From positions 42,278,597 to 42,342,596 of the forward strand of contig CM055099.1 of NCBI GenBank assembly GCA_029204225.1: DNA of 64,000 bases, in the 5' to 3' direction. A program made the translations under genes and the position numbers. This DNA is from Diphasiastrum complanatum (Eukaryota; Streptophyta; Lycopodiopsida; Lycopodiales; Lycopodiaceae). How positions within the stretch are numbered: position 1 is the first letter of the stretch; every line of letters starts with the position of its first letter. Shown here piece after piece: positions 23,125 through 35,014 of this stretch. Under the pieces are notes generated by a model. It did not search any database. It was not told the origin of the DNA and saw only the letters and a list, made by a program, of their open reading frames with translations.

Positions 23125-25598
23125 GGTCGAGCTTACAACTCAATATTCAATTTGCAGCTTTCAACTTTCTATTTTACACATGAAATCAAAGCTGTTGATT
23201 ACAATACTATTAACGCTCCAGAACATGCCACATGGCTATCTGCCTGAGCAGAGAACTCGGACAAAATTGTAAATAGTAGCCTTTTTGGAAACCAAGTTTG
23301 GAGTGAACTATGGTTTCTTATGGTCGGATTATTATGTAATATGAAGTTCAAGCATAAAGTAATACAAGCGAAATAGGCAGCTATAATATTTCCCTTCTAA
23401 GCTACTTCCATTGCTTGTGGAGGGCTCTTCTAAGTGGAGATGTTTCTATACTTATGAATACGTCTTCGAATGTTTTCGGCATTTAATTATTCATGCTCAA
23501 AAGGTTGCATGAATGAGATTCAACATACATTAGTTCTAATGATATGGTTCTTAATAGAACATGCTAGCACCAACTCTAGCTTGCAAGCTTGTTACGCATT
23601 AAATTATAAAAATTGCAAATTTTACTTGCTAACAATGATAGAGTTTACACTTTACCCATCATAAAAAGAAGTAATGATTGAAGTGTCAGCATAGATAGTT
23701 CATATTGGATGATATGCAAGTAATGTACACAAGCAACACTATTGGTTGTGTTTCATGTCAAAATTTGTTGATTTCACATTTTGTTTAATGATTACTCATT
23801 AATTTGTGGCACCCAAGCGGCCGGGCAAATGTAATAGTTGATCCAAGGAAAAATAAAGTGGAAGTAATTGAGGCGAAATCAGATGTGGGTTACATATTTC
23901 CAGAGCCTAGACCACCCTATTTAACCTTTTGAAGGCGTTGATCCAGGAAAAATAAGGTGGAAGTAAGTAATTGAGGCGAAATCAGATGTGGGTTAGATAT
24001 TTCCAGAGTCTAGACTGTAGGCTGAGGCACGTAGGTGCAGGAGGCTGAGGAGGAGGATCAGGATTACAATCCGTGAAATAGACATCTCTGACTTTTCTTT
24101 TCATGAGCATTCGTATACACGACTGTACTACCATGGCATCAAGGACATTGATTAAAGTAAGTGAATGTGACTGCAATGGCAGCGACACAATGACAGCAGC
24201 TGAAGCCTGAAATTGACTGCGGCATATTAATTGAATTTTTGTGCAATTTACAATGCTTCGGGCAGAATGTCGTCTGTTCTTAATCGATAGTTTGGCTTTT
24301 CACATGATCATTGTAAACAAAAAATGTGAGTCACAAGATTGTTGCAGATTTTGCATTTTAGAGAGTGCAAAAAATGAGCAGAAAAGCCCCAGATGCATTA
24401 GGGCGATTAAGATTGATGCTAAATGTTATGTGATGCAATTGGGTTTCAAAGACTACTATAAGCAATTAAAGCAAGCCTAGAGGTGTTAGAAAGTGTAATT
24501 GCAAAGTTTGCACATGTATGAAGCTCCAACAAATAGAAGAAAAACAGGTTTAATACATTATGATGAATGAGTGCATTTTCTATGGAGTTTAAATCTTCTA
24601 AAGACCATTCATAATAAGCAAAAGTTTTTGATTTTAATCTTTCCATGTGACATGTTCAATGGAAAAGTACATCACACACTTCCCTAGTAAAGGGGTGACT
24701 TGTTCTATCCAACCCCTAAAACTTTGCTATTTTGCAAACATGTTCACTCATGGATCTACCTGTTCTATTTATGCAAGTCGCTTCTTATGGGTGAACGGGC
24801 CACATGCATCTTGGTTTCTAAGGGAGGTTGGAACCAAGGACCAAAGAAACTTTGGATGCCAAGCTAACCAACTCAACCAACCCTTAGATGTGTGAACAGG
24901 CGACATGGAAAGGCACCCCAAGGAAGGCCTCTTCTAACTATTTATTGTTGTTTCTAACAATAACAATCCATTATAACCAATTGAGCCAACCCTTAGATTT
25001 GTGAACGGGTCATATTCCATCAAACAAAGATAAGGTTATAGTATGTTTCACAAAGTTGGGTGGCAAGTTTGATTTATGCTTCAACGGGTAGTTCAACGAG
25101 ATGTTGCATGACAATGCCCGTTGTTGCAACCCTTGCATCTTCGTCCCTCCACCCGTTTTCCATGTTGATTTCAAGAACATGTGAGGGGGTGGCATGGACA
25201 GTTGCCCTTAGGGGGAGTTTCCATTTACAATTAAGAGTTATTGGTTGGTTTTGTGGAGTTAGACTTTATGGATATGTATAAAGTTCTTTTGTGGTTCATA
25301 TTATGATATGTGTGATGTGCCCATGTGATCAAGGACATTGATCTCAAATGTGGCTTATTGTGGAGATTGATCTCAAATTTTAATCTGGACCACCGTGCTC
25401 CATGTATGGTCCACCTTCTTCCACTTATGCTATTGTGGAGGAAGGTGTTTTGGTAACTAGTTCGAGCCTCCCCATGGAAACCAACCAAGAAGCACTGATG
25501 CTATTGTGGAGTTGTGAAAGTTGTGCCCGTAAGTCACAAGACAACACTGCTTGTAAAAAAGTTTCTAACTAACTTTATAAAAAAACCCACACGATTGC

Positions 25599-26985
25599 TT
25601 GGTAGAAGCACAAAATAAAGCCTTAAAATTTCAAATTTACAATTAAAACTAACTGATTTTGAGCAATTAAAAAACTTACAAATGAGAGCTAAAATGTGAG
25701 TTTCAACAATTTTGTACTTTTTGTGGGTTTTTTTATGAGCACTTACACAAAGTATGCATCTCATACAAATATACGCAGAATATGCTCTCTTGCTGGCAAG
25801 ACGGTATGTACAGAAAGGCATTGGATCTAATGCATGAATATACCCAGAATGTGTTTTCTGCATCTGTAGTTCTAACCAGCCAGGCTTTTCCTCTGAGCTG
25901 CTAGTTCTACTTTCTTTCAGTCAGATCGCACTCGAAAGCCTTCCAGTTTTCTAACTGCACCACCAGTTTTTTCCAAGAAAAAAAGGAAGGTGGGTGGGTG
26001 GGAAGCGAGAGAGAGAGAGAGAGAGAGAGGGAGGGAGGGAGTTTTGGTATAGAAAGATCTGTTTTTTTTTTTGTTTTCGTGCAGTCAGGAAGATGGCACA
26101 ACAAGCGATCTGCAAAATTCAGATGTTTGCACTGGCTGTTTGCTGTATTCTTTCAGCATCTTTCCTTCACTGCAACGCTCGTCGCGTCGGATTTTACTAC
26201 TTTGTTCTGGAAGTATGCGCTCTGGTCTCTCTCTCGCTCTGTCGCTCCCTCACACCTGTGTTTGCTCTTGTATTTCTTTCTGATTTATTGGTTGGATGGG
26301 CAGTGGCCAGGTTCGTACTGTGATACATGGTCGAGATGCTGCTATCCCAAAACCGGAAAGCCTGCAGCAGACTTTTCAATCCACGGTCTCTGGCCTGACT
26401 ACAACAATGGTGGTTGGCCTTCATACTGCGACCAACGAAACCGTTTTGATCCATCTCTGGTGCGCTCTCTCTCTCTGATCTCTCTCTCTCTCTCTCTTCG
26501 TGGCTGGCTGGCTGGCTCATAGCTGCTTGCTTGTTGATGCAGATAACTGATTTAGAAGAGGACTTGACCACCTATTGGAGCTCCCTCTCATGCCCCAGCA
26601 GCAATAGCCATTCTTTCTGGGCACATGAGTGGAACAAGCACGGAACCTGTACTGAATCTACACTCGATCAGCACGCCTATTTCCAGGCTGCTATCAGACT
26701 AAGGGAAAGGATTGATCTGCTTGGAGCTCTTCAGTCTGCTGGTATACATCCTGATGGCGGCCGCTACAGCTTGAGGTCCATTGTACATGCACTTGAACAA
26801 GCGATTGGCCACACCCCAGCTGTTGAATGCAACCGAGACGCGTACGGAAACACTCAGCTCTATGAAGTTTACATCTGTGTTGCAACTGATGGTTCAACCC
26901 TCATCCCATGCTCAGTATTCCCTCAATCCAGCTGCTCATCCTACGTTGTGTTTCCTTCCTTCGGACACACAGGTGTTCAGTCTGC
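25599..26985. mobile_element. 1.39-kb inserted segment carrying the RNase T2 gene, copy 3
   Basis: Copies 1 and 2 read CACACGATTGC|GTTATCATC without a break. Here the segment from TTGGTAGAAGC to GTTCAGTCTGC is interposed. The shared TGC at both edges could be a 3-bp target duplication or microhomology. No terminal inverted repeats are visible. Introns are retained, so it is not a retrocopy. It brings about 490 bp of upstream sequence and ends before any native 3' UTR. Confidence 0.7.
25995..26092 (+). promoter_or_regulatory. GAGA tract and polypyrimidine-AG before the RNase start, copy A
   Basis: A (GA)n/GGGA tract at about 26008-26040 precedes a T-rich stretch ending TTCGTGCAG at about 26084, nine bases before the ATG. 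GA tracts of this kind bind BPC-type factors in plants. The T-rich stretch with CAG looks like a 3' splice site, so a 5' UTR intron is possible. Both roles are inference. Confidence 0.4.
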
Positions 26986-26998
26986 GTTATCATCTTGA
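26093..26998 (+). CDS. T2-family S-like ribonuclease, secreted, copy A
   Basis: Three exons, 26093-26212, 26304-26459 and 26543-26998, with GT-AG introns of 91 and 83 bp, all phase 0; 243 aa. Residues 1-30 are a signal peptide (FALAVCCILSASFLHCNA). FYYFVLEWPGSYC is conserved region 1. FSIHGLWPDY (CAS I) and FWAHEWNKHGTC (CAS II) hold the catalytic His, Glu and His. About ten cysteines fit the T2 disulphides. T2 RNases cleave RNA through 2',3'-cyclic phosphates in vacuole or apoplast; S-like forms serve phosphate scavenging, senescence or defence. This start was chosen because it gives the signal peptide; the upstream Arg/Glu-rich extension is only translated (GA)n. After the usual C-terminal FPSF the frame runs through GHTGVQSA, and the last codons and stop lie in array sequence. 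The native stop seems lost. The enzyme core is intact. Confidence 0.9.
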
Positions 26999-29001
26999 GA
27001 GATGAGACTTCTTCAGCAATCAGAATCAGCTGGAAATCGTTTGAAGATAAAGAAATAATCTCTGACACACTCGAGACTCTAGTGTTCATCTTTGTGATCA
27101 ATCCCTCTTCCACAATATGCCACAACACCATGTAAAAAATCTATTTGGGTATCCCAAAATGTTTCATATTTTTTACTGGCCGTTCGTTCTTAGGAATATT
27201 AACAATCTGATCAGGGTTTATTTGTCGACACAAAGCCAAATCTTCACACTACAGGTCAAGATGATGGATCTTCACAGCTAGAGTTTCCATCTGCTTTTAT
27301 GCATAGTAAGCTTTGAACCGCTACAAGCTTTGTGTAGAATTAGCCCAGCTGTTTATTTTTATGCTTATCTACTTTACCAGTACTTCTGTATTCAGCCAAT
27401 TTGCATGACATAGCCAGAAAGGATGTGAAAGCTCAGATATCCGAAAAGGACAGTGGATGCTAAAGCAAGTGCAAACCATGCCTTGGTGCAATCCCATACA
27501 TGTTTGCAGCTTCGTGTTGATCACCATGCAATTTTGACCTAGCATTGAACACTTGTGTATAAAGTATGAGCTATGTAGTGCCCTCTTTTAAGTGGTTCAA
27601 AAGAAAAGATAAGATGATAGATGCATTGAACACCTTATCACATGCAATTTTGAAAGAGTTATGCTTGATTTTAGAAGACCTTATGGAGAGCAAGCCGTGG
27701 AGACTATTGGACCATCAGACAACAAAGTGTTTCCATAGACAGGGAAAATGAGGGAAAGGGTGATTTGGTGATGGCAACGAGTGAGAATGAGGAAGCTTGA
27801 CATCACTAATAGGCCTAAATGTGAGTCATTACAATTAGTGTTAAGTTGCTACATGGGTCACGGCTTGTTGGTATCAACTAGGGTATCAACTCCAATATGA
27901 AAGGACCGATCCAAGCTAGTATGAGCCAAGCTAGTATGAGCCCTCATGATACCAGACCAAAGTTGGGTTATATTGGCTTTGCCAATACTTGGGTTAATAC
28001 TACACTAGGCCCATTTTGGCCTAGTGGAGTATGAAACTAGATGAGGAAGTGCCATGGCTTTTTTGATAATAGGAAGGGAAAAAAGGGGGTTGTCCATGTG
28101 GTCAAAATGGAAGCCATATTGAGATAGTCCATATGGCAAAGACCTTGGTTGTGTGAAATTTTTTAAGTTTTCATTAAAATAGAGAACAAAACCGCCTTTC
28201 ACCCCACCCCACCCCCAACCCCCTTCTCGCCCCCCTTTTTTGTTTTTTCCATTGTTGCTAGTTGCAAAATAAGATCATAGTGATTGATACAAGAGTTGAT
28301 GTTTAACTAATATCACCCTTGCAATATTAGTTTGTTTACACAAGTGTGTAACTTATACATCATGTATTGATACTCCAATGATGTCAAAATTTAATTGTAC
28401 ATAATGTAATTGTAAATATGATGGAACCAAGTACCAAAAAAAAATGAAATTCTTTCTAGTACTTAGATTTGAAAGATATAGAAAATATTGATACTTTCTC
28501 AACAATGGTGGCAATCAACTCCATGGATTTAGGTATGAAGTTTGACCAAGCTTATTTGAATGCTATTAAAAATATTGATAGTTTCTCAACATTTGTTGCA
28601 ATCAACTGCAAAGATTTAGATATGGAGGTTGACCAGGCTTGTTTTGTAAGAGGCAAGTTTCTATAAAGACCCGGTCTTTCAAGGGCGGGCCAAAGTTTAA
28701 AAAATGTCAAATTTTGAAGACTATATATGTTTAGAGCTTGCATTGAATGTGAGAACCAAGAAAATATGTGCTATTGTCATGAAATATGGGATTTTGAGTC
28801 TTCATACTTTCCAAATAAATCCCAAAAGATGGGCTAGCATATGAAGTTGAATGTTATCACAACACAATGCCCTCTCAATAGGAGAATACCTAACTTTTAG
28901 GACTAGGGATTTTGTATTCGTACTTATGCCAACATGCCAAGCCTTGAACATCTTGAGGATACTACCTTTGTGGAACTCACTTTACAAGGTTTCCAACTTG
29001 C

Positions 29002-29436
29002 TTATGGGACAAATTCCAATGCCACTTTTCTTAGGGTAGATCTATTACACACTTGGTTGTTGTCTTGGGCATAAGAACTTGTCCTTGGTTCTTTAACATC
29101 AAAATGATGCAAAACAATGTTAATAGTGTCATCATATTTTGACAATTTGCACACATTCACATGAAATTGCTCAAACATGAGATAGAAAAAGTAAAGTAAA
29201 CTTTTACAACACCTCTTTGTTGTTCCCTTGACCTTACTTGAGTCTTGACACACTTGCAAAAATAGATCCAAAGTATCTTTGCCACTTGACTTCCCTTTGA
29301 TGCTCTTGACTAGCTCCAAATTTTCACTTTTTCTTTTGTGTCGTCGAAGCCCTTTGAGATCAACCTCTTGATCTTCCACTTGACCATAAAAGTCATTGAA
29401 CAAAAATTCTTTTCCAGATCCATTAGTTGCCTGCAA
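29002..29436 (-). CDS. hypothetical 144-codon frame, array copy 3
   Basis: Counterpart of 12175-12609, full length, with changes such as VCQDSSK and DTINIV. No domain recognised. Confidence 0.3.
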   Translation of the reverse strand: MQATNGSGKEFLFNDFYGQVEDQEVDLKGLRRHKRKSENLELVKSIKGKSSGKDTLDLFLQVCQDSSKVKGTTKRCCKSLLYFFYLMFEQFHVNVCKLSKYDDTINIVLHHFDVKEPRTSSYAQDNNQVCNRSTLRKVALEFVP

Positions 29437-29660
29437 TTCATAAAAACCACATCCACTTTCATAAGATCATCTAGACAAGAAGATGAACCAAAACATGTGA
29501 GTAGAGCAAAGTTTGTACCTTCAACTTGCTTACCCTTCTCATCATATGTAAGCCTTGATGGATTTTGCCTTTGCCTTGAGGATCTTCTTAGAACTTGACC
29601 TGGAGAGGCATCTCCATCATCACCATCCAAATAACCATTTGTGGAAAAAATGTGCAACAA
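29310..29660 (-). pseudogene. Ty1/copia linker fragment, array copy 3
   Basis: Same basic linker as copies 1 and 2, cut by the junction block at 29638/29639. Confidence 0.55.
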
Positions 29661-29968
29661 AGAAGATGATCTACCTTCTGAGGAAGAGTTTCTCAGAATT
29701 CAAAGTCAACTTGGTTTTCCACAACCAACTGTCTATTCACCAACAATATTGACATCAAAAGGTGGATATAATATTGATGGAGAGACAGTAATCAGGGAAG
29801 ACAAAGCCGAATGCTTAAGTTTTTGTATTTTATCATGTACTAGTAGATTCGTTATGTCAGATTATAGACTGGAGCTTACTTTATTTTTTATCATTTCAGG
29901 AAACAATTTTTCTTGATGATTTTGCAATTCGTCGAGCAGGACAGAGATCTTCTGATGGAGAATGATAG
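29639..29968 (+). pseudogene. two-exon gene fragment, copy 3
   Basis: Exon A is open through EDKAEC. The acceptor TTTCAG|GAAACA is intact. The donor has changed from GTAAGT to TTAAGT, a different lesion from copy 2. Exon B ends in the same TGA. Confidence 0.45.
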
Positions 29969-30196
29969 GAAAAATTTCCGACGGGGGATTGGTCTCGCCA
30001 GGAAACCCTATAGGGGAAGGGCCCACATTGCCCTTACGTGAGTGATTGGGAATGCCGCTTCCAATCCCGAGGGCCATCTCAACCACCCCGTGCTCCCCAA
30101 CCGATGAGGGTTTTTCAGGCCCCCAGAGGCACGGCTGTAGGGAGGTGTAATTGCAGTCCTAGTCTTATCGGACCTGAGGTCTAGACTCTTCGTCCT

Positions 30197-30568
30197 CTAG
30201 ATCATCCACCACTCTATGTAGAAGTCCATAGAGGGGTCATCACTACTGTCTTCGTCCCTCTCTGTTTCTGGTGGATCCAGTTCTGGAGGTCTATTGCTAC
30301 TACCAGCTGGTCCGGGTGACTGCACTGGTGATTCGAATGATATGAAATGTTGGATGGGTCGTGTGTAGTTGGTGGAAGGCGTAATGAACTCATAGGTTTC
30401 GAAATAACTATAATCCCCGCAATGTTGTATTCTAAATATAGTATCTCCTGTCTGTAAGTGACGGTGGAGTGCCGGGGTATAGAAATAATATTGTGTGGCT
30501 CCTTCCCGGTTCAATTGACAGACATCCCCTAATGTAGGGCGGAACTGATTCTCATCCATTATGTTCAA
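30197..30568 (-). CDS. unrecognised fused ORF in junction block, copy 3
   Basis: A small deletion near 30378-30383 removes the stop present in the other copies. It joins the YYFYTPALH frame to a downstream Pro/Ser/acidic-rich frame (SSNRPPELDPPETERDEDSS) ending WWMI. The likely start is the ATG near 30559. This shows that the two frames may once have been one gene. No family recognised. Confidence 0.3.
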   Translation of the reverse strand: MNIMDENQFRPTLGDVCQLNREGATQYYFYTPALHRHLQTGDTIFRIQHCGDYSYFETYEFITPSTNYTRPIQHFISFESPVQSPGPAGSSNRPPELDPPETERDEDSSDDPSMDFYIEWWMI

Positions 30569-30956
30569 GGGTCCAACCCCTCATGAGGAAGGGAGTTGTT
30601 GGGCACATCCCCCATCCTAGGTCTCTAGAGGCACCTACTATTGTCAAGATGGAATCATATCTATAACTCAGGGTACGATTCTGGGTAGTATTGCTTATGC
30701 CAACGTCTTTGGTACTTCACACTGGTCGAGATTCATGGCTAGAGGTCACACGAGTGTAACTACTTACAAATGTCATAGGGAGTTTCGAAGGGGTATTCAA
30801 TTAGCAATCGTGAGTCATCGTCTGTTGCTAGTTATTTATTTCGAATACGTCGCTAGAATGTTCAACCGATCATGGTGAAATAAGTAGACAGTCAGCAAAT
30901 GATTATGCTATGATATCATAATTAGTTTTGTGCAGTGTGAGGGTGCCAATTATACA

Positions 30957-31112
30957 CACCGCCTTGTTTGATAGGCGGTGGTACTTTGCCAAGCGTCAGG
31001 CCTAGGTATTTCACTAGGCAATTCCAACGTTCGAGGTGACTATGCTGACCCCTAAACGAGGTGGTGTATTTCAACCACGTATGGTGACGTCCCGCTCTTG
31101 TGTTTCAAAGAG
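30957..31112. other. stem-loop cluster, copy 3
   Basis: Same four hairpins with 8-nt loops as at 15353-15508, immediately before the junction with copy 4. Confidence 0.65.
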
Positions 31113-32481
31113 GTCAAGCTTACAACTCAATATTCAATTTGCAGCTTTCAACTTTCTATTTTACACATGAAATCAAAGCTGTTGATTACAATACTATTAA
31201 CGCTCCAGAACATGCCACATGGCTATCTGCCTGAGCAGAGAACTCGAAATCGGGTATAGGACAAAATTGTAAATAGTAGCCTTTTTGGAAACCAAGTTTG
31301 GAGTGAACTATGGTTTCTTATGGTCGGATTATTATGTAAATATGAAGTTCAAGCATAAAGTAATACAAGTGAAACAGGCAGCTATAATATTTCCCTTCTA
31401 AGCTACTTCCATTGCTTGTGGAGGGCTCTTCTAAGTGGAGATGTTTCTATACTTATGAATACGTCTTCGAATGTTTTCGGCATTTAATTATTCATGCTCA
31501 AAAGGTTGCATGAATGAGATTCAACATACATTAGTTCTAATGATATGGTTCTTAATAGAACATGCTAGCACCAACTCTAGCTTGCAAGCTTGTGACGCAT
31601 TAAATTATAAAAATTGCAAATTTTACTTGCTAACAATGATAGAGTTTACACTTTACCCATCATAAAAAGAAGTAATGATTGAAGTGTCAGCATAGATAGT
31701 TCATATTGGATGATATGCAAGTAATGTACACAAGCAACACTATTGGTTGTGTTTCATGTCAAAATTTGTTGATTTCACATTTTGTTTAATGATTACTCAT
31801 TAGTTTGTGGAGACATGTGAGCAAGGAATGATTGAATCAAAAGTTTGTCCCCTGTCCTACCTTTCTTTGTAACCGATTCGTAAAGTAAAATGTTTGGAAC
31901 TATTTATGTATGGAGCGACTTCCCCATGCTCCTTCTATAGGCCAATGAATTAGTGTTAACAACCACAACCTCACCTTTATTCTTTTGCTCTAACAATGCC
32001 CATATATTTGTATCCTCATTTATATCAATAGAACGAATGCCATTCTTCTCAGTTGTCAATGTAGTGTGCTTATTCTATTGATATGATCAATATGTTGCAT
32101 CGATGCTAGTAATTGTGAGTAAACCTAATTTGGTATTAAAAAGTCTTTTGTGGTTTACTAATATTGCAGTGTTCGCTTAGATTTAAAGCACCCTTGGGAG
32201 TTTCTAGCTAGACATAGGCCAATTGACCTCCATACTCACCTTTCCATATGACCTCCATACTCACGATTCCATATATAAAAAAATTAAATGTTTATTTATT
32301 GATTAATGAGGCATATGGAATTTGTGAATGTATTGCCTCGTGTTAGCATTGTAAGAAAAAATCTCCAATTTTTTACATTGGGTAAAGCCTTGCGAGTCGA
32401 GGTTCCTTGGTGGTTGGGTTACATAGGTTAATCTATTATAATTAAAATTTTAGTGTTCTCGGGCAGCGGACAACGCTCACG

Positions 32482-32515
<34 letters not shown>

Positions 32516-34575
32516 AACATCAGCGCTGCCCGAGACCCTTTTTTTTGAAATTTTTCATCATGTTCTTTTTTTCGGCAGCGGTTGTGCTGCCCCACGAGCA
32601 GCTTGACCCTGCCTAAAATTTTTAACCCTCCCCTTTGCCCACCCGCCCAAAACCCCCGCCCGCAGAGCCAAGATCAATTTTAACCTTTTCTACATACCTT
32701 TTCTATATATACTGAAAGAAATTGGGTTTCTGCGTAGCTCATGCTATGACGGGCAAACCAAACTCATATTTTAAAAAACGTGAAGCCCACCCAAGCGGCC
32801 GGGCAAATGTACTAGTTGATCCAAGGAAAAATAAAGTGGAAGTAATTGAGGCGAAATCAGATGTGGGTTACATATTTCCAGAGCCTAGACCACCCTATTT
32901 AACCTTTTGAAGGCGTTGATCCAAGAAAAATAAGGTGGAAGTAAGTAATTGAGGCGAAATCAGATGTGGGTTAGATATTTCCAGAGTCTAGACTGTAGGC
33001 TGAGGCACGTAGGTGCAGGAGGCTGAGGAGGAGGATCAGGATTACAATCCGTGAAATAGACATCTCTGACTTTTCTTTTCATGAGCATTCGTATACACGA
33101 CTGTACTACCATGGCATCAAGGACATTGATTAAAGTAAGTGAATGTGACTGCAATGGCAGCGACACAATGACAGCAGCTGAAGCCTGAAATTGACTGCGG
33201 CATATTAATTGAATTTTTGTGCAATTTACAATGCTTCGGGCAGAATGTCGTCTGTTCTTAATCGATAGTTTGGCTTTTCACATGATCATTGTAAACAAAA
33301 AATGTGAGACACAAGATTGTTGCAGATTTTGCATTTTAGAGAGTGCAAAAAATGAGCAGAAAAGCCCCAGATGCATTAGGGCGATTAAGATTGATGCTAA
33401 ATGTTATGTGATGCAATTGGGTTTCAAAGACTACTATAAGCAATTAAAGCAAGCCTAGAGGTGTTAGAAAGTGTAATTGCAAAGTTTGCACATGTATGAA
33501 GCTCCAACAAATAGAAGAAAAACAGGTTTAATACATTATGATGAATGAGTGCATTTTCTATGGAGTTTAAATCTTCTAAAGACCATTCATAATAAGCAAA
33601 AGTTTTTGATTTTAATCTTTCCATGTGACATGTTCAATGGAAAAGTACATCACACACTTCCCTAGTAAAGGGGTGACTTGTTCTATCCAACCCCTAATTC
33701 TTTGCTATTTTGCAAACATGTTCACTCATGGATCTACCTGTTCTATTTATGCAAGTCGCTTATTATGGGTGAACGGGCCACATGCATCTTGGTTTCTAAG
33801 GGAGGTTGGAACCAAGGACCAAAGAAACTTTGGATGCCAAGCTAACCAACTCAACCAACCCTTAGATGTGTGAACAGGCGACATGGAAAGGCACCCCAAG
33901 GAAGGCCTCTTCTAACTCTTTATTGTTGTTTCTAACAATAACAATCCATTATAACCAATTGAGCCAACCCTTAGATTTGTGAACGGGTCATATTCCATCA
34001 AACAAAGATAAGGTTATAGTATGTTTCACAAAGTTGGGTGGCAAGTTTGATTTATGCTTTAACGGGTAGTTCAACGAGATGCTGCATGACAATGCCCGTT
34101 GTTGCAACCTTGCATCTTCGTCCCTCCACTCGTTTTCCATGTTGACTTCAAGAACATATGAGGGGGTGGCATGGACAGTTGCCGTTAGGGGGAGTTTCCA
34201 TTTACAATTAAGAGTTATTGGTTGGTTTTGTGGAGTTAGACTTTATGGATATGTATAAAGTTCTTTTGTGGTTCATATTATGATATGTGTGATGTGCCCA
34301 TGTGATCATGGACATTGATCTCAAATGTGGCTTATTGTGGAGATTGATCTCAAATTTTAATCTGGTCCACCTTGCTCCATGTATGGTCCACCTTCTTCCA
34401 CTTATGCTATTGTGGAGGAAGGTGTTTTTGTAACTAGTTCGAGCCTCCCCATGGAAACCAACGAAGAAGCACTGATGCTATTGTGGAGTTGTGAAAGTTG
34501 TGCCCGTAAGTCACAAGACAACACTGCTTGTAAAAAAGTTTCTAACTAACTTTATAAAAAAACCCACACGATTGC

Positions 34576-34983
34576 TTGGTAGAAGCACAAAATAAAGCCT
34601 TAAAATTTCAAATTTACAATTAAAACTAACTGATTTTGAGCAATTAAAAAACTTACAAATGAGAGCTAAAATGTGAGTTTCAACAATTTTGTACTTTTTG
34701 TGGGTTTTTTTATGAGCACTTACACAAAGTATGCATCTCATACAAATATACGCAGAATATGCTCTCTTGCTGGCAAGACGGTATGTACAGAAAGGCATTG
34801 GATCTAATGCATGAATATACCCAGAATGTGTTTTCTGCATCTGTAGTTCTAACCAGCCAGGCTTTTCCTCTGAGCTGCTAGTTCTACTTTCTTTCAGTCA
34901 GATCGCACTCGAAAGCCTTCCAGTTTTCTAACTGCACCACCAGTTTTTTCCAAGAAAAAAAGGAAGGTGGGTGGGTGGGAAGC

Positions 34984-35014
<31 letters not shown>

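Larger units (their letters stand above)
15536..23152. repeat. tandem array copy 2 (~7.6 kb)
   Basis: Head-to-tail with copy 1. It has no RNase insertion and no 1.2-kb internal duplication. It has the longest (TG)n tract of the array and a small variant at the RNase site (GTGATCTTCTACAATATGCC instead of a longer segment). Confidence 0.95.
23153..31139. repeat. tandem array copy 3 (~8.0 kb)
   Basis: Head-to-tail. A deletion of about 980 bp at 23809 joins TTTGTGG directly to CACCCAAG; the missing part is 16207-17186 of copy 2. It carries the 1.39-kb RNase insertion at 25599-26985. From about 23.9 to 28.97 kb it is almost identical to copy 4. Confidence 0.95.

Noticed and set aside
25994-26092. 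N-terminal Arg/Glu-rich extension of the RNase frame
   Set aside because: It comes from the (GA)n leader and differs in length between the two gene copies; the ATG at 26093 gives a proper signal peptide.
26197-26571. Minus-strand frame of 124 codons over the RNase gene
   Set aside because: Antisense shadow of exons and CT-rich introns; no domain.
25599-26985. RNase segment as a retroposed copy
   Set aside because: Both introns are present and there is no poly-A tail at the 3' edge.
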